Positions 35,706 through 50,531 of a stretch of DNA of 64,000 nucleotides are shown here, piece after piece. The stretch covers positions 124,001 through 188,000 of the forward strand of contig NZ_MVFY01000010.1 of NCBI RefSeq assembly GCF_002042885.1, in the 5' to 3' direction. The translations under genes and the position numbers were made by a program. The stretch comes from Citrobacter portucalensis (GTDB lineage: Bacteria; Pseudomonadota; Gammaproteobacteria; Enterobacterales; Enterobacteriaceae). Position 1 is the stretch's first letter. Every line of letters starts with the position of its first letter. The notes below the pieces were generated by a model, which did no database searches, was not told the DNA's origin, and saw only the letters and a program-made list of their open reading frames with translations.

Positions 35706-37673
35706 TTAATTACTGACCAGCGCATGCTGGTATTTGTGCAGCATCCCACTGAGTCGTTTTACCGGCTCGGTCACCTGCGGCGGTGCTTGCCAGATAATTA
35801 ATTTCTCCTGGTAGACCTCAAGCTCCTCCAGTAACTGGCTAAAGTAGCGTCGGCGCTTGTCGTCATTTCCTGCTGAAATTACGTGATCGGCAGTACGACG
35901 AAGCTGGCGATGGAATGCGGATAGATCCTCGTTTACCGGTACCGGTGCATCACGCAGGCGCTGGTGCGCGATGATCATCGTCAGCGCCAGGCGAAACTTC
36001 GCCAGATCGCCGGGAAACTTGTTCATCAGCAAAAACAGCTGCTGATAAAGTGCCGGAAGATGATTTTCTTTACGACGGACTACATTGGTGGTCATTGCTG
36101 AAACCGCCGCCGAAACAAACTGGTTGAGCAATACGCGGCCTGTTCTGTCACGAGAGTTATCACGCACCAGCAGAATGACGATAAACGCCAACACGCAGCC
36201 AACAATCTGCCCCAGCGCACTATCAAGGAACTGGCTAAAGTGGAAGGTCATCGGGTTATCCAGCACAATGATATTAATGGTGCTGGCCAGCGCCCCCATC
36301 GATCCCAACCGTCGTTTCTGTACCTCAATCCCCAGAAAGAATCCCAGCACCGCCAGGCTCAGGCACAGTAACAGCATGCTTTGTTGCGTATTAGGGATAA
36401 TCACCAGGAAATAGAGCGCTCCGAGCGGTAACGCTGCCAACGTCCCATAGATAAAGTCTATCGCCACCATGCGAGGATTTGGCAAACGCATTGCCAGCGA
36501 GGTGACGACCGCAATCATCACCATTGCACCGCTGCCGGAGGTCCATCCGGTCCATAGCCAGAATAAGGTCCCCAGCACACAAGAAAGCGTGGTGCGCCAG
36601 AAGTTAACCATCGCATGATGACGCTCGGCAGACTCCACTTTCACCACCGGCTCACCTTGCAGGATCTCTTCTTCCGTAGCGCTAATCTTGGTATTACTCA
36701 CCACACCACGTTTGAGCAGCAGGTAGCGCGTCGCCGCACCTGCCCAGCTATAAATCGTTACCGGTGTTTCACGTTCGCCAGTCCAGACAATAACCCGACG
36801 CATCCGCTTCAACTGTTTATGGACATCTTGCACCGTTTCAACCGGCGTATCGAACAACTCGCGGAAAGTATCAGTAATCAGTTCCGGTCGGGTGTTCTGA
36901 ATAAGATAGGTTTCACAGGACTGCGTGATGAGCGTGAGCGACAGCGTGTTCAATGCTTTAAGCCTGCGGTTAGCACGCCCCCAGCGTGAAGACTCCATAT
37001 TCAGGTTACTGCGCATACCTTCCAGCGCTGCCGTACGACGGACTAAATCGCCCCAGGCTTTATCCACAACCTCGCTGTCGCCGTGCTTAATGCACAACTG
37101 CATCAGTTGATATTGCGCCACCAGCAGGCTGTCCAGCTCAACATCAATCTCTTGTTTTATCGAACGGGGAGAGAAAAGCAGATCGGCCACAATAGCACAG
37201 ACAATCCCCATCACAATTTCACTGCAACGTTCGAGCGCAAATTGTGGCGTCAGCAGCGGTTCAGCCTGAATGGTAATGACGATGATCAGCGCCGTATAGC
37301 CCGAAAGCCCCCAGGCATAGGAGTTCTCGATCTTCACCAGTGACGAGATCCAGGTACAAAAACCGGCCCAGATACAGCACACCAGGATCATCAATAACGG
37401 AGCGCGGATCATACTGATGATAATGATCAGTCCGGCAATACAACCGATAAATGTCCCGACAATACGCAGCATGCCGCGATAGCGGATAGCCCCTGAATAG
37501 GGTTCCCCACCCGCAGCAAAGGCCGGGCCTGCCGCCACAATGGCCGCAGTCAGTACCGCCCAACGCGGAGTCTCAAGTTGGAAGTGAAAACCAACGAACA
37601 GCGCCAGTACAATCGCGCACGCCAGTTTTACCGCAAAGCGGATATGCTGGTTGGCAATGGAGAAAATACCCAT
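35706..37673 (-). CDS. aaeB: AaeB, aromatic acid efflux pump
   Basis: AaeB is the inner-membrane pump of the AaeAB system that exports p-hydroxybenzoic and related aromatic acids. The 655 residues form two blocks of about five to six membrane helices (about 13-160 and 370-500), each followed by a cytoplasmic part, as in the FUSC/aromatic acid exporter family. It is 5 bases after aaeA. Confidence 0.96.
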   Translation of the reverse strand: MGIFSIANQHIRFAVKLACAIVLALFVGFHFQLETPRWAVLTAAIVAAGPAFAAGGEPYSGAIRYRGMLRIVGTFIGCIAGLIIIISMIRAPLLMILVCCIWAGFCTWISSLVKIENSYAWGLSGYTALIIVITIQAEPLLTPQFALERCSEIVMGIVCAIVADLLFSPRSIKQEIDVELDSLLVAQYQLMQLCIKHGDSEVVDKAWGDLVRRTAALEGMRSNLNMESSRWGRANRRLKALNTLSLTLITQSCETYLIQNTRPELITDTFRELFDTPVETVQDVHKQLKRMRRVIVWTGERETPVTIYSWAGAATRYLLLKRGVVSNTKISATEEEILQGEPVVKVESAERHHAMVNFWRTTLSCVLGTLFWLWTGWTSGSGAMVMIAVVTSLAMRLPNPRMVAIDFIYGTLAALPLGALYFLVIIPNTQQSMLLLCLSLAVLGFFLGIEVQKRRLGSMGALASTINIIVLDNPMTFHFSQFLDSALGQIVGCVLAFIVILLVRDNSRDRTGRVLLNQFVSAAVSAMTTNVVRRKENHLPALYQQLFLLMNKFPGDLAKFRLALTMIIAHQRLRDAPVPVNEDLSAFHRQLRRTADHVISAGNDDKRRRYFSQLLEELEVYQEKLIIWQAPPQVTEPVKRLSGMLHKYQHALVSN

Positions 37674-37678
37674 CGCAA

Positions 37679-38611
37679 TTAACCAAATTCGCGCAGGCGG
37701 TGCGCCATTTTACGGAAGAAGGACTCCTGGCTTGCATCACGGTCCTGCTTACCGGTAATGACAACGGTAGCCGTTGTCCCGGCAGGCCACAGAGTTCCCT
37801 GCTGCTCATCAAGGCGAATTCGCACCGGTACACGCTGCGCCAGGCGCACCCATTCCAGATTTGAATCAATGGTCGCCATACCTTTTGCATCCTGCGTACT
37901 GCTGGCATTTGTTACCCCCGCCGCCACGCTATCAACGGTGCCTTTTAAGACATTATTACTGCCCAACGGGGTGATCTCAGCGCGATAACCAGGGCGAACG
38001 CCTTCCAGTTTGGTTTCTTCCATATAGGCCAGCACATAGAAAGAATGCTGTTTGACCAGTGCCACCGCTGTGGAACCACGCGTAATAAATTCGCCGCTAT
38101 AGACGTTCAGGTTAGTGACCCAACCGTCTGCTGGTGCGCGAATGACGGTACGTTCCAGATCTAATTTTGCCAGGTCGCGGGTCGCTTGTGCTTTCGCAAG
38201 CTGGTGTAATACGGTTTGCAGGACGTTGTTTGACTGGTCAATCTCTTCACGAGACATGGCCTGCACGCCCAGGCGGTTACGACGGCCAGCCTCCTGGCGT
38301 TTTTCCTGGGCCAGAACCTGATAATAAGAAACATCAGCTTCGGCCTGCTCAAGGGCTTTCTTATAGCGTGGCTGATCGATGGTGAACAGAATCTGATCCT
38401 TTTTCACCAGTTGGTTATCATGGACGTTAACGTTGGAAATAAGACCCGCAACATCCGGCGCAATAGCGACAACTTCCGCGCTGAAACGCGCATCACGTGT
38501 CCATGGCGACTCGGTGTAATACACCCATGCGCGAAAAATAGCGATGAAGGCCAGAATGACCAGTACGAGAGTCGTGGCCGTACGGGAGAGTTTTTTTGTT
38601 AGTGTTTTCAC
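37679..38611 (-). CDS. aaeA: AaeA, periplasmic adaptor of the AaeAB efflux pump
   Basis: A membrane fusion protein of 310 residues: one N-terminal helix at about 12-30, then lipoyl-like halves ([25 protein letters not shown] and [22 protein letters not shown]) flanking a helical hairpin, and a beta-barrel ending near residue 290. It links AaeB to an outer-membrane channel, probably TolC. Confidence 0.96.
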   Translation of the reverse strand: MKTLTKKLSRTATTLVLVILAFIAIFRAWVYYTESPWTRDARFSAEVVAIAPDVAGLISNVNVHDNQLVKKDQILFTIDQPRYKKALEQAEADVSYYQVLAQEKRQEAGRRNRLGVQAMSREEIDQSNNVLQTVLHQLAKAQATRDLAKLDLERTVIRAPADGWVTNLNVYSGEFITRGSTAVALVKQHSFYVLAYMEETKLEGVRPGYRAEITPLGSNNVLKGTVDSVAAGVTNASSTQDAKGMATIDSNLEWVRLAQRVPVRIRLDEQQGTLWPAGTTATVVITGKQDRDASQESFFRKMAHRLREFG

Positions 38612-38618
38612 TTCAACC

Positions 38619-38822
38619 TCAAACGAACAGGCGCGTTATTAAATAGAACAGGCAGCAATACAGCGCGGTGTTAAACAGAGCCGGATGCCAGACAAAATCA
38701 TAGATGCCGGTTGGAACCAGCATCCGGCGCACCAGCCAGAAAATCGCCAGTGACAAAAGTAATTCGAAAAAAATCGGTGGGAAGGACAAACCAAACACCA
38801 CGATAACGGGAAACAGACTCAT
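38619..38822 (-). CDS. aaeX: AaeX, small membrane protein
   Basis: A 67-residue protein of the DUF1656 family with two hydrophobic segments (about 5-30 and 45-67). It is the first gene of aaeXAB, 7 bases before aaeA. It is not required for resistance in E. coli as far as I know, and its role is undefined. Confidence 0.94.
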   Translation of the reverse strand: MSLFPVIVVFGLSFPPIFFELLLSLAIFWLVRRMLVPTGIYDFVWHPALFNTALYCCLFYLITRLFV

Positions 38823-39006
38823 GTTGACCTTGGTAACTTAAGAGAGTGCAGGTGATAGATTTTCTAGCGTATGTCACCGCAGAGAAGGGCAAGGATGAGC
38901 CAGGCGAGAGCGACATAGCTGTTATTTGAATAATAATATATTAACGTAACTGTTATGCTGTTATCTATATTATGTGATCTAAATCACTTTTAAGCCAGAG
39001 TGAACA

Positions 39007-39936
39007 ATGGAACGATTAAAACGTATGTCGGTGTTCGCCAAAGTCGTCGAACTGGGCTCCTTCACCGCCGCCGCAAGACAGCTACAAATGAGCGTTTCAT
39101 CGATAAGCCAGACGGTCTCTAAACTGGAAGATGAGCTACAGGTCAAGCTGTTAAACCGCAGTACACGCAGCATTGGGCTGACCGAAGCTGGTAAAATTTA
39201 CTATCAGGGCTGCCGGAGAATGCTGCACGAAGCGCAGGATGTTCACGAGCAGCTTTATGCCTTTAACAACACGCCCATCGGTACGCTGCGCATTGGTTGT
39301 TCTTCAACCATGGCACAAAATGTCCTCGCCGGATTGACTGCGACCATGCTGAAGGAATACCCCGGTCTGACGGTAAATCTGGTAACAGGCATCCCGGCAC
39401 CGGATTTAATCGCCGATGGTCTGGACGTGGTCATCCGCGTCGGTGCGTTGCAGGACTCCAGTCTGTTCTCGCGTCGCCTGGGCGCCATGCCGATGGTGGT
39501 CTGCGCGGCTAAAAGCTATCTCGCACAGTTTGGTGCCCCGGAGAAACCCGCCGATCTCAGCAACCACTCGTGGCTGGAATACAGCGTGCGCCCGGATAAT
39601 GAATTCGAGCTTATCGCTCCGGAAGGAATTTCCACCCGCCTGATCCCAGAGGGTCGTTTTGTGACTAACGATCCGATGACATTGGTGCGCTGGCTGGCTG
39701 CGGGTGCAGGCATTGCCTATGTGCCGCTAATGTGGGTGATCAATGAGATCAATCGTGGCGAAGTGGAGATCCTCCTTCCCCGCTACCAGTCGGATCCGCG
39801 TCCGGTCTATGCGCTATATACCGAAAAAGACAAACTGCCGCTCAAGGTCCAGGTGGTGATTAACTATCTGACGGAGTATTTTGTCGATGTAGCGCAGCTT
39901 TTTCAGGGGATGTACGGCCGGGGAAAAGAGAAATAA
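39007..39936 (+). CDS. aaeR: AaeR, LysR-type regulator of aaeXAB
   Basis: The 309 residues have an N-terminal LysR helix-turn-helix (FTAAARQLQMSVSSISQTVSKLEDELQVKLL) and a two-lobed effector domain. It is divergent from aaeX across 184 bases, the usual LysR arrangement. In E. coli it activates aaeXAB in response to aromatic carboxylic acids. Confidence 0.94.
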   Translation: MERLKRMSVFAKVVELGSFTAAARQLQMSVSSISQTVSKLEDELQVKLLNRSTRSIGLTEAGKIYYQGCRRMLHEAQDVHEQLYAFNNTPIGTLRIGCSSTMAQNVLAGLTATMLKEYPGLTVNLVTGIPAPDLIADGLDVVIRVGALQDSSLFSRRLGAMPMVVCAAKSYLAQFGAPEKPADLSNHSWLEYSVRPDNEFELIAPEGISTRLIPEGRFVTNDPMTLVRWLAAGAGIAYVPLMWVINEINRGEVEILLPRYQSDPRPVYALYTEKDKLPLKVQVVINYLTEYFVDVAQLFQGMYGRGKEK

Positions 39937-39946
39937 AAAGAGTATT

Positions 39947-40013
39947 GGCCGGATAAGGCGTTGACGCCGCGTCCGGAAAGATGCCCGATAGCGCTGGTGC
40001 TTATCGGGCATAC
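39947..40013. repeat. BIME between aaeR and tldD
   Basis: GGCCGGATAAGGCGTTGACGCC...TCCGG and TGCCCGATAGCGCTGGTGC...TTATCGGGCA are two neighbouring REP-like palindromes between converging genes. Confidence 0.85.
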
Positions 40014-40022
40014 ATCATGATG

Positions 40023-41575
<1,553 letters not shown>

Positions 41576-41631
41576 GACTGCGGTAGAAGATCACTGTACT
41601 GAGATTGGGGCAATTACTCGCCCCCGTCAAA

Positions 41632-44600
41632 TCATTGCTGGCTTTCTTTGCGCGGCTGACGCAGAACTTCGTTAATCTGCGGTTTATCGACCGGACCGGT
41701 GATGCGATAGCGCAGAATCGAAACTTTGCTCCATAATGGCCCCAGAACCTTACTGGCAGCAAATACCGCCGCACCGACAATCGGGTTGACAGCAAACGCA
41801 GCGGCAACCCCTACGGTGGCAGAAATTTCAGGCGCGACGATGGCTTCCATATCCAGCTCCCGACGGACCAGGTTCACTGAGCCTTTCATCGCAATGTCTG
41901 CCTCCAGACCATCCACCAGCGTGTCGTCGGTATGCATCACACCATCTTTGATCCACGCCGTGCTGCGAATCGAGTCGAAATAGAAACCTTCACTGAAGGT
42001 ATCGCTAAAATCAAAACGTAGTTTACGTAGCAACGCATCAAAGCTCAGCAGTCGCAACAGTTGCCCCGCATGCCCGGTACTGAGTTCGGTAAGCTCACCT
42101 TTGCCCAACCGGGTACGCAAAATCCCATTCAGCGATGCTTCGTCCGGATCCCACGGCGGGTTACGCCAGTGCAGGTCATACTCCACGTTGAACGAAGAAT
42201 TACGAATCGGGGTCGATACGCCAAAGAAACTGGCCGCAGAGTCAATTTTATTACCGCTCAGTTTACCCTTCAGTGACGTTCGCTCTTTGCCCGGTGCATT
42301 CACCCACACGCCATCGGTGGTCAGTCTGGCAAAGCCCGTATCCAACAGACCGTTGCTCAACGTTAGCGTGTCGCCTTTAATTGCTACATCGGCATCAATG
42401 CGCCCATATTTCTGTCCCCACATCCAGCACTCGGCACAGCGTAACTGAAGGTCCGGCCAGCCGCGGAAGCTGAAGTTGTCCACGGCGGAAAACGGCGAGG
42501 CTGATGTGTTGCCCGGTGACGCTTTCGCCGCGCTGGGGTTGTAATAAAGATACTTAATATTGGCCAGCCATGGCGCATTATTGCGCATCGCCAGCGTGGC
42601 GTTAATTTCACGACCCTGCGCCTGTACGATGGAGCCATTGCTCGCAGGCTCAGACACAATACTCAAATTATTCCACTGCTGACCGCCCAGGGATAACGAT
42701 GGCGTACGCACGGTGATGCGTTGTGGGAAGTTGGCATTAGTTCCAACGTTATCCGCTGCGCCTTTTTGGAACAACGCCAGCCATTGCGCGCCATCCATAG
42801 GGGGAAGATTAAGCTCAATGCCTTGCTGATCGGGTAACGCGGGCACAGTACGGCTTTCCGACGTCCAGATAGCGCGGTCAAGCGTCAGTTTCTGATTCAG
42901 CAACCAGCGGCTGTTAAAGTGGTTCTTACTGCCAGCATTACCGGTCAGTTCAAAGCTGCGCAGATTACCGTTGGCCTTAACATTCACCGGCAACGCTTCA
43001 CCGGGCGCCTTATTCAGCGGAGCAGGTAAGTGACTACTTACATTCTTCAGGTCACCCTTTAGCTCAATGTCGTAGGTCGGCCCGGCATGATACGGAAGAT
43101 CGATACCCACTTTGCCATTCCACGCCATGCTACCGCTTAACGCATCGTTGACCTGCGCCGGTAAAATCCCCATGCGGGTTGGCTGCCAGTCGCCTTGCAG
43201 GTTCACGGCTACCTGATAGGCTTTCGCCCCTTCGGTGGTGGAGAAGTCGACGTTCAGCGGCTGATTGAACCAGTTCGCCGTCATCGGCTCGCTCTTCAGA
43301 TCGCCGTTGATAAAGCTGAATTTACCATTCAAATTCTTCAGCGAGCTGTCGAGTGGTTTAATAAACAGACTGTTATTACGCAGGTTGACGTCGCCTTTGG
43401 CGGTAACCAGCGAGCCGTCTAGCGGAATATCAAGATGTAAGCGAGCATTCACATCACCGTCAATTTGCAACTGTTCCAGCGTGGCGCCGAGAGAATCCTT
43501 CAACGGAGTCTCATCAAAATAAGGTCCAACCGCCTTGCCTGGCCCGTTGATATCGGCATCAATCAGCAGCTTTTCTTTTGCATAGTCGGGAATATTGGCC
43601 GTCAGGTTACTGGCCTTCACACCGCCTAGATTGACACTATCCGTCTTCATCCACAGGCCATCGTTAATGAAGTTCAGTTCGATATTGAGATCGTTCAGCG
43701 CAGGCCAGTCAGGTTGGAAAGCAAACTTCGCATTGCGTAGCGGCACCAGGACCTGAAACTGCCCTTCATTGTGCAGATACGGGAACAGATGCGGATTGCC
43801 GCCATACACCAGCGTAGCGTTATCCGCTTCGCCGCCCTGAATAGCACCGCTGAGATAGTCAACCAGCTCTTTGCCCATCAGGTTTTCCGGGAAATAACGC
43901 CAGGCCTGGGAGCCATCGTCGGTACTGATACCGGCCAGAATGCCCAACCATGGCTCATCATCAGCCGGTTGCAGATAGCGAAAACCACCGCGCGCATGTA
44001 CCGCTTTCGCTTTAACATCAATGTTGCGCCCGTCTAACTGGAAGCCTTTATCATTCTTCAGCCAGCTTAGCGTCGCCACGCCGTTCTCTATTTCCAACGG
44101 CGCTCGGAAGACGGTTTCATACGGCATTTTTGCTTGTTTCATGGAGGCGGTGAGCGCCCCATTTTCAACGCTGCCCGCAAGCGTACCGGAGAAATGTTCT
44201 GCCCCCGGCAGCAGCTTCCACTGTTTCCAGGCCAAATCGGTCCACGAGGACAGGAAGCGGGTTTTTTCTGTCGCCTGTAACGGGATATCCAGCGCAAGCA
44301 CATCTATTTTGCCGCTGGGTTGCGTGGCCCGCCAGATATCACCCAGCGCAGGTGATAACCTGGACGCCATCGGACGCAGCCCTTCTAACCCGGCCAGTTC
44401 CAGATTACTGGCGCGAATGCGTAGCTCATCACTGCGTTTGTTATTCTCACCACCGACTTCCTGCTCAGGGATCCAGGCCAGCGTTAATGCCCCGCTCGGC
44501 CAGGGCTTATCATCCATGGTGATACGCGTATCGGGAATAGAGAATTGCCAGCCCGGCTCTTCACGGCTGATGTACGCCGTCAGATTATCGACGGAAAGCG

Positions 44601-45432
44601 TATGCGTACGATTTTCACCCAGCCAACTTGCCCCGCCTTTTTTCAGCCAGACATCACCACCAGAAACGACGCCTTTGCCGATCGTCATCCATGCTTCCAG
44701 GCTAAAACGCGCGGTTTGTAGCGCGACATTATCCTGCATCCATTTGCCCAACCACGGTTTGACGTCGATGTCGTCTGCCTGCAGCCAGACTCGACCGTTA
44801 TTCAACAGCCCTTCGTCATCACGCAGATCCATACGCACCTGCATAATGCCGTGCTGTCCGGTCAGGCTGGAGAGGCTGACCTGACCCTCGGCGCGATGCC
44901 GATTTTTACCGTTCAGCCAGGTAAGCTGGGGGATCGCCAGTTCAGCACGTTGACCTGAGAGGGTTATAAAGCTGATATGGCTGTCGCGTAGATCGAAATG
45001 ATCAAACTGACGCAGGAAGAGATCGCTGAGATGGCCGGTTTCAATCCCATCTCCGCCTTCGCTGCGCTGGATAGGAGTATTGGTGCGCAACTGCAGTTGC
45101 CAGAAGGTGAGATCGCGAAACTGCCAGCGCATGTGCAGCAAACTTTGCCAGACATCCAGCGCCAGCGTGACGCGTTTTACCGAAAATTCTCCCCCATCTT
45201 TCAGCTGCGCATGGATATTACGCGCTTCAAGCGTAGGACCGAAATTTTGCCAGCTGGCAGAAAGCTGACTAGCGGAAACAGGTAGACCTGTGGCGGATTC
45301 AATCTTGCCAAGAATGGCCGGACGCCAGCTATCAAGATGAGGTAACGCAAGGCGCAGTCCACTGACCAGCAGCGCTGCGATGACAACGAATGCGGCTCCA
45401 GTGAGCAGTAAAATCCCCGGCAATCGCCTCAC
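41632..45432 (-). CDS. yhdP: YhdP, AsmA-like phospholipid transport protein
   Basis: YhdP, with TamB and YdbH, forms periplasm-spanning bridges for phospholipid movement to the outer membrane. The GTG at 45432 is chosen because AAGGAGAGG lies just upstream and the product then begins VRRLPGILLLTGAA with 1266 residues, as in E. coli; the frame is open 7 more codons to a TTG. An N-terminal helix at about 5-28 is followed by a chorein-like N-domain and a long repetitive beta-structure with an AsmA-like C-terminal domain. Confidence 0.95.
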   Translation of the reverse strand: MRRLPGILLLTGAAFVVIAALLVSGLRLALPHLDSWRPAILGKIESATGLPVSASQLSASWQNFGPTLEARNIHAQLKDGGEFSVKRVTLALDVWQSLLHMRWQFRDLTFWQLQLRTNTPIQRSEGGDGIETGHLSDLFLRQFDHFDLRDSHISFITLSGQRAELAIPQLTWLNGKNRHRAEGQVSLSSLTGQHGIMQVRMDLRDDEGLLNNGRVWLQADDIDVKPWLGKWMQDNVALQTARFSLEAWMTIGKGVVSGGDVWLKKGGASWLGENRTHTLSVDNLTAYISREEPGWQFSIPDTRITMDDKPWPSGALTLAWIPEQEVGGENNKRSDELRIRASNLELAGLEGLRPMASRLSPALGDIWRATQPSGKIDVLALDIPLQATEKTRFLSSWTDLAWKQWKLLPGAEHFSGTLAGSVENGALTASMKQAKMPYETVFRAPLEIENGVATLSWLKNDKGFQLDGRNIDVKAKAVHARGGFRYLQPADDEPWLGILAGISTDDGSQAWRYFPENLMGKELVDYLSGAIQGGEADNATLVYGGNPHLFPYLHNEGQFQVLVPLRNAKFAFQPDWPALNDLNIELNFINDGLWMKTDSVNLGGVKASNLTANIPDYAKEKLLIDADINGPGKAVGPYFDETPLKDSLGATLEQLQIDGDVNARLHLDIPLDGSLVTAKGDVNLRNNSLFIKPLDSSLKNLNGKFSFINGDLKSEPMTANWFNQPLNVDFSTTEGAKAYQVAVNLQGDWQPTRMGILPAQVNDALSGSMAWNGKVGIDLPYHAGPTYDIELKGDLKNVSSHLPAPLNKAPGEALPVNVKANGNLRSFELTGNAGSKNHFNSRWLLNQKLTLDRAIWTSESRTVPALPDQQGIELNLPPMDGAQWLALFQKGAADNVGTNANFPQRITVRTPSLSLGGQQWNNLSIVSEPASNGSIVQAQGREINATLAMRNNAPWLANIKYLYYNPSAAKASPGNTSASPFSAVDNFSFRGWPDLQLRCAECWMWGQKYGRIDADVAIKGDTLTLSNGLLDTGFARLTTDGVWVNAPGKERTSLKGKLSGNKIDSAASFFGVSTPIRNSSFNVEYDLHWRNPPWDPDEASLNGILRTRLGKGELTELSTGHAGQLLRLLSFDALLRKLRFDFSDTFSEGFYFDSIRSTAWIKDGVMHTDDTLVDGLEADIAMKGSVNLVRRELDMEAIVAPEISATVGVAAAFAVNPIVGAAVFAASKVLGPLWSKVSILRYRITGPVDKPQINEVLRQPRKESQQ

Positions 45433-45484
45433 GCGCCTCTCCTTGTCTACCAAAAAATATGACTCACACCCCTTGAGTGAATAT

Positions 45485-45521
45485 TGCCGGATAACGGCGC
45501 TTGCGCCTTATCCGGCCTACA
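45485..45521. repeat. REP element between rng and yhdP
   Basis: TTGCCGGATAACGGCGCTTGCG then CCTTATCCGGCCTACATG, a single REP unit in the 111-base gap. Confidence 0.85.
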
Positions 45522-45543
45522 TGCGCGGGTGCCACTACACGAT

Positions 45544-47013
45544 TTACATCATGACGACGTCGAACTGCTCCTGGTTATACAGCGGTTCGATTTGTACTTT
45601 GACCTGTTTGCCGACAAAGATCTCAACTTCCGCCAGCGCATGTGACTCTTCACCTTTCAGGGTTTCAGCCACTGCCGGAGAGGCATAAACCAGGAAACGA
45701 TCGGAGTCATATGCATGGTGTACGCGCACGATTTCGCGCATGATTTCATAGCATACGGTTTCCACCGTTTTCACCGTACCACGCCCATGGCAGGTCGGAC
45801 ACTCGTTGCACAGTACATGTTCCACGCTTTCACGTGTGCGTTTGCGCGTCATCTCCACCAGGCCCAGCTGTGAAAAACCGTTAATGCTGGTTTTTACGCG
45901 ATCCTTGCTCAGAGCCTGCTCCAGGGAGTGCAGCACCCGGCGACGGTGATCTTCATTATTCATGTCGATAAAATCGATAATGATAATACCGCCGAGGTTA
46001 CGCAAACGCAGCTGACGAGCAATGGCCTGCGTTGCTTCAATATTAGTATTAAAGATAGTGTCGTCGAGATTACGATGCCCAACAAACGCGCCGGTGTTGA
46101 TATCCACGGTGGTCATCGCTTCGGTTTGATCGATGATCAGATAGCCGCCGGACTTCAGCTCAACTTTGCGTTCCAGCGCGCGCTGGATTTCATTCTCAAC
46201 GTCAAAGAGATCAAAAATAGGCTGGCGCCCGCTGTAATGTTCCAGCTTGCTGGTCATCTCGGGGATATATTCCGCCGTAAATTCCAGTAACGCCTCATAG
46301 GTCAGACGGGAGTCAACGCGGATGCGGTCCAGCTGCGCATCGGCAAAGTCACGCAACACGCGCTGTGCCAGGGCCAATTCACCGTACATCTGGTAGCGCG
46401 TTTGCGGGCGCTTTTTACGCTCCATGACTTTCGTCCAGACGCGCTTCAGGTAGGCAGCATCCGAGGCCAGATCCTCTTCACATACGCCTTCCGCCGCCGT
46501 GCGAATGATGAAGCCACCCTGCTCATCGCAGTAATCCGCCACCACTTTTTTCAGGCGTTCGCGTTCGGTTTCGCTTTCGATACGTTGGGATACGCCAACG
46601 TGCGAAGCCCCCGGCATAAAGACGAGATAACGGGAAGGAAGCGTGATGTCCGTCGTCAGGCGTGCGCCTTTAGTTCCCAACGGATCTTTTACCACCTGCA
46701 CCATCAGATCCTGACCCTGGCGCACCAGTTCAGAGATGTCGCGTACGGTGAACTGTTTTTGTTCTTCACCCGCCACGCATTCGGTGTGCGGCATGATGTC
46801 AGAAGCGTGAAGAAATGCGGCTTTATCCAGTCCAATATCTACAAAAGCCGCCTGCATACCCGGAAGTACACGACTTACACGACCTTTGTAGATATTGCCT
46901 ACGATTCCGCGTCGCGCCTCACGTTCAATATGAATTTCCTGCAGAATACCACCATCAATGTAAGCCACCCGAGTTTCCGATGGCGTTACGTTTACCAACA
47001 ATTCAGCCGTCAT
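45544..47013 (-). CDS. rng: Ribonuclease G
   Basis: RNase G is a single-strand endonuclease that matures the 16S rRNA 5' end and decays some mRNAs. The ATG at 47013 ([15 protein letters not shown]) gives 489 residues as in E. coli. Visible: S1 domain at about 38-120, 5' sensor region, DNase I-like part with the two catalytic aspartates in [10 protein letters not shown] and IIIIDFIDM, and zinc-link CPTCHGRG with the two cysteines. Overlaps yhdE by 11 bases. Confidence 0.97.
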   Translation of the reverse strand: MTAELLVNVTPSETRVAYIDGGILQEIHIEREARRGIVGNIYKGRVSRVLPGMQAAFVDIGLDKAAFLHASDIMPHTECVAGEEQKQFTVRDISELVRQGQDLMVQVVKDPLGTKGARLTTDITLPSRYLVFMPGASHVGVSQRIESETERERLKKVVADYCDEQGGFIIRTAAEGVCEEDLASDAAYLKRVWTKVMERKKRPQTRYQMYGELALAQRVLRDFADAQLDRIRVDSRLTYEALLEFTAEYIPEMTSKLEHYSGRQPIFDLFDVENEIQRALERKVELKSGGYLIIDQTEAMTTVDINTGAFVGHRNLDDTIFNTNIEATQAIARQLRLRNLGGIIIIDFIDMNNEDHRRRVLHSLEQALSKDRVKTSINGFSQLGLVEMTRKRTRESVEHVLCNECPTCHGRGTVKTVETVCYEIMREIVRVHHAYDSDRFLVYASPAVAETLKGEESHALAEVEIFVGKQVKVQIEPLYNQEQFDVVMM

Positions 47014-47596
47014 GTTTATCCCTTTTCTCACGCAGTGCGTTAAAATTGGTCAGCAACTCATACGTTTCTACCAGCGGTAAGCCGACTACGGCGTGATAGC
47101 TGCCATTTATCTTCCTGACAAAACAGCCACCCAACCCTTGAATACCGTATGCACCTGCTTTATCCATTGGTTCACCGCTGGCAACATAGCCCGCGATGTC
47201 CTCATCGGTTAGTGCTCTGAATGTCACTTCCGTCACTACCAGGCAGTCCAGACTGTGCTGGCGATCGGCCAGTGCCACGGCCGTCATAACTTGATGCGTT
47301 TTGCCCGACAGTTTGCGCAGCATTGCTGCGGCATGGTCGGCGTCGTGAGGTTTTTCCAGCACTTCGCCATTAAGGATAACGATGGTATCCGCACCCAATA
47401 CCGGCAAATCGCGCTGGGCCAGCGCTACGCCAGCCTGCGCTTTTTCGCGCGCCAGACGGGAAACGTACTGCTGCGCGCTTTCCTGCGGGTGCCGCTGTTC
47501 TTCAATCCCTGGGACCAGTCGTTCAAATGTAACACCAAGCTGAGCGAGCAACTCCTGACGACGTGGAGAACCTGAAGCAAGATACAGAGTATTCAT
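47003..47596 (-). CDS. yhdE: YhdE (Maf family) nucleotide pyrophosphatase
   Basis: A 197-residue Maf protein; E. coli YhdE hydrolyses dTTP and UTP and modified pyrimidine NTPs and slows septation when in excess. The start at 47596 reads [20 protein letters not shown] with the SGSPRR phosphate motif; [18 protein letters not shown] has the conserved metal Asp. It lies between mreD and rng in the mreBCD-yhdE-rng order. Confidence 0.94.
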   Translation of the reverse strand: MNTLYLASGSPRRQELLAQLGVTFERLVPGIEEQRHPQESAQQYVSRLAREKAQAGVALAQRDLPVLGADTIVILNGEVLEKPHDADHAAAMLRKLSGKTHQVMTAVALADRQHSLDCLVVTEVTFRALTDEDIAGYVASGEPMDKAGAYGIQGLGGCFVRKINGSYHAVVGLPLVETYELLTNFNALREKRDKHDG

Positions 47597-47603
47597 ATCA
47601 ACC

Positions 47604-48092
<489 letters not shown>

Positions 48093-49115
48093 TTACTGTC
48101 CTCCCGGCTTACGCGGAGCAGGTTGTGGCGGCGTGGTATCTGCGGGCGCTGGAGCCACGCCTGTTGCAGGTGCTGGCATTGGCGCAGGCGGTCCCATGGT
48201 ATCTGGTGCAGGCAGAACTTGCGGCATCATTTGCATCAGACGTTCATTCGCAACGCGGTGTACTTCTTCCGGCGTCATCGGGTTTGCGCCATTACGATCG
48301 GCACCCCACAACAGCAGCAGATAGCGCAGACGCTGCAGACCCGCGGTCGGGCGAGCCTGAATCACGGTATAAGCGCGCTGAGTGTCCAACTTAACGGAAG
48401 AAACAACAGCAACCGGATAACCTTCAGGGAAACGTCCACCCAGACCCGAGGTGACCAGCACATCGCCAACGCGAATGTCGGTGTTAGCCGGCAGGTGTTC
48501 GAGCTGAAGATCGTCGGTGCAACCGTTACCCGCAGCGATCACGCGGATATCATTACGCAGTACCTGAATGGGCAGCGCATGCGTCGCATCGCAAATCAGC
48601 AGCACGCGGCTGGTCAATTTAGCCACCGCCACGACCTGACCTACTACGCCTTTGTCGCTAATAACCGGCTGGCCTTCGTAGACGCCGTTAACGCTCCCTT
48701 TGTCGATCACGACCTGATCGCTGTAAGGGTCATTAACCGTTGAGATGACCTGCGTCACCATCTTTTGTTCGTCCTGACGCAATGGCGATCCCAGCAGCTC
48801 ACGCAAACGCGCGTTCTCCTGTTTGTATTGCCCCAGCATCAGCAGTTCGCTGTTTTTCAGCAGCAGTTCCTGACGCAACGCCCGGTTTTCAAGTTCGAGT
48901 TGGTCACGCGAAGCCAGCGTTTGCGACACGCCGTCGAGTAATTCACGAGGACCATTTGAGATAAAGTAGAAAGGACTGACGGCGGTATCCATGTACGTTC
49001 GGATTTGACTAAACGTACCCAGGCGGCTGTCGGCAATAATAACGCCGAGCGCCACCAGCACCGCCAGAATAAGGCGAATCTGTAGCGACGGGCCACGGCT
49101 AAAAATTGGCTTCAT
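48093..49115 (-). CDS. mreC: Rod-shape protein MreC
   Basis: MreC is a bitopic protein that connects MreB filaments to the PBP2-RodA synthase. The 340 residues have one N-terminal helix at about 12-30, a coiled coil at about 70-110, and two beta domains. The C-terminal proline- and alanine-rich tail after about residue 295 is short; I remember 367 residues in E. coli, so roughly 27 tail residues are absent. The core ends normally with VHRVANERLMQMMP. Confidence 0.95.
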   Translation of the reverse strand: MKPIFSRGPSLQIRLILAVLVALGVIIADSRLGTFSQIRTYMDTAVSPFYFISNGPRELLDGVSQTLASRDQLELENRALRQELLLKNSELLMLGQYKQENARLRELLGSPLRQDEQKMVTQVISTVNDPYSDQVVIDKGSVNGVYEGQPVISDKGVVGQVVAVAKLTSRVLLICDATHALPIQVLRNDIRVIAAGNGCTDDLQLEHLPANTDIRVGDVLVTSGLGGRFPEGYPVAVVSSVKLDTQRAYTVIQARPTAGLQRLRYLLLLWGADRNGANPMTPEEVHRVANERLMQMMPQVLPAPDTMGPPAPMPAPATGVAPAPADTTPPQPAPRKPGGQ

Positions 49116-49181
49116 AGTCTATGCGTATTCTCGTATCAGAGCGGAAGGGCAACCCGCGGGGGCTACCCAACCTGCATCCGA

Positions 49182-50531
<1,350 letters not shown>

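Noticed and set aside
44021-44884. 287-codon open frame on the plus strand inside yhdP
   Set aside because: Serine-rich translation with no motif, fully antisense to yhdP.
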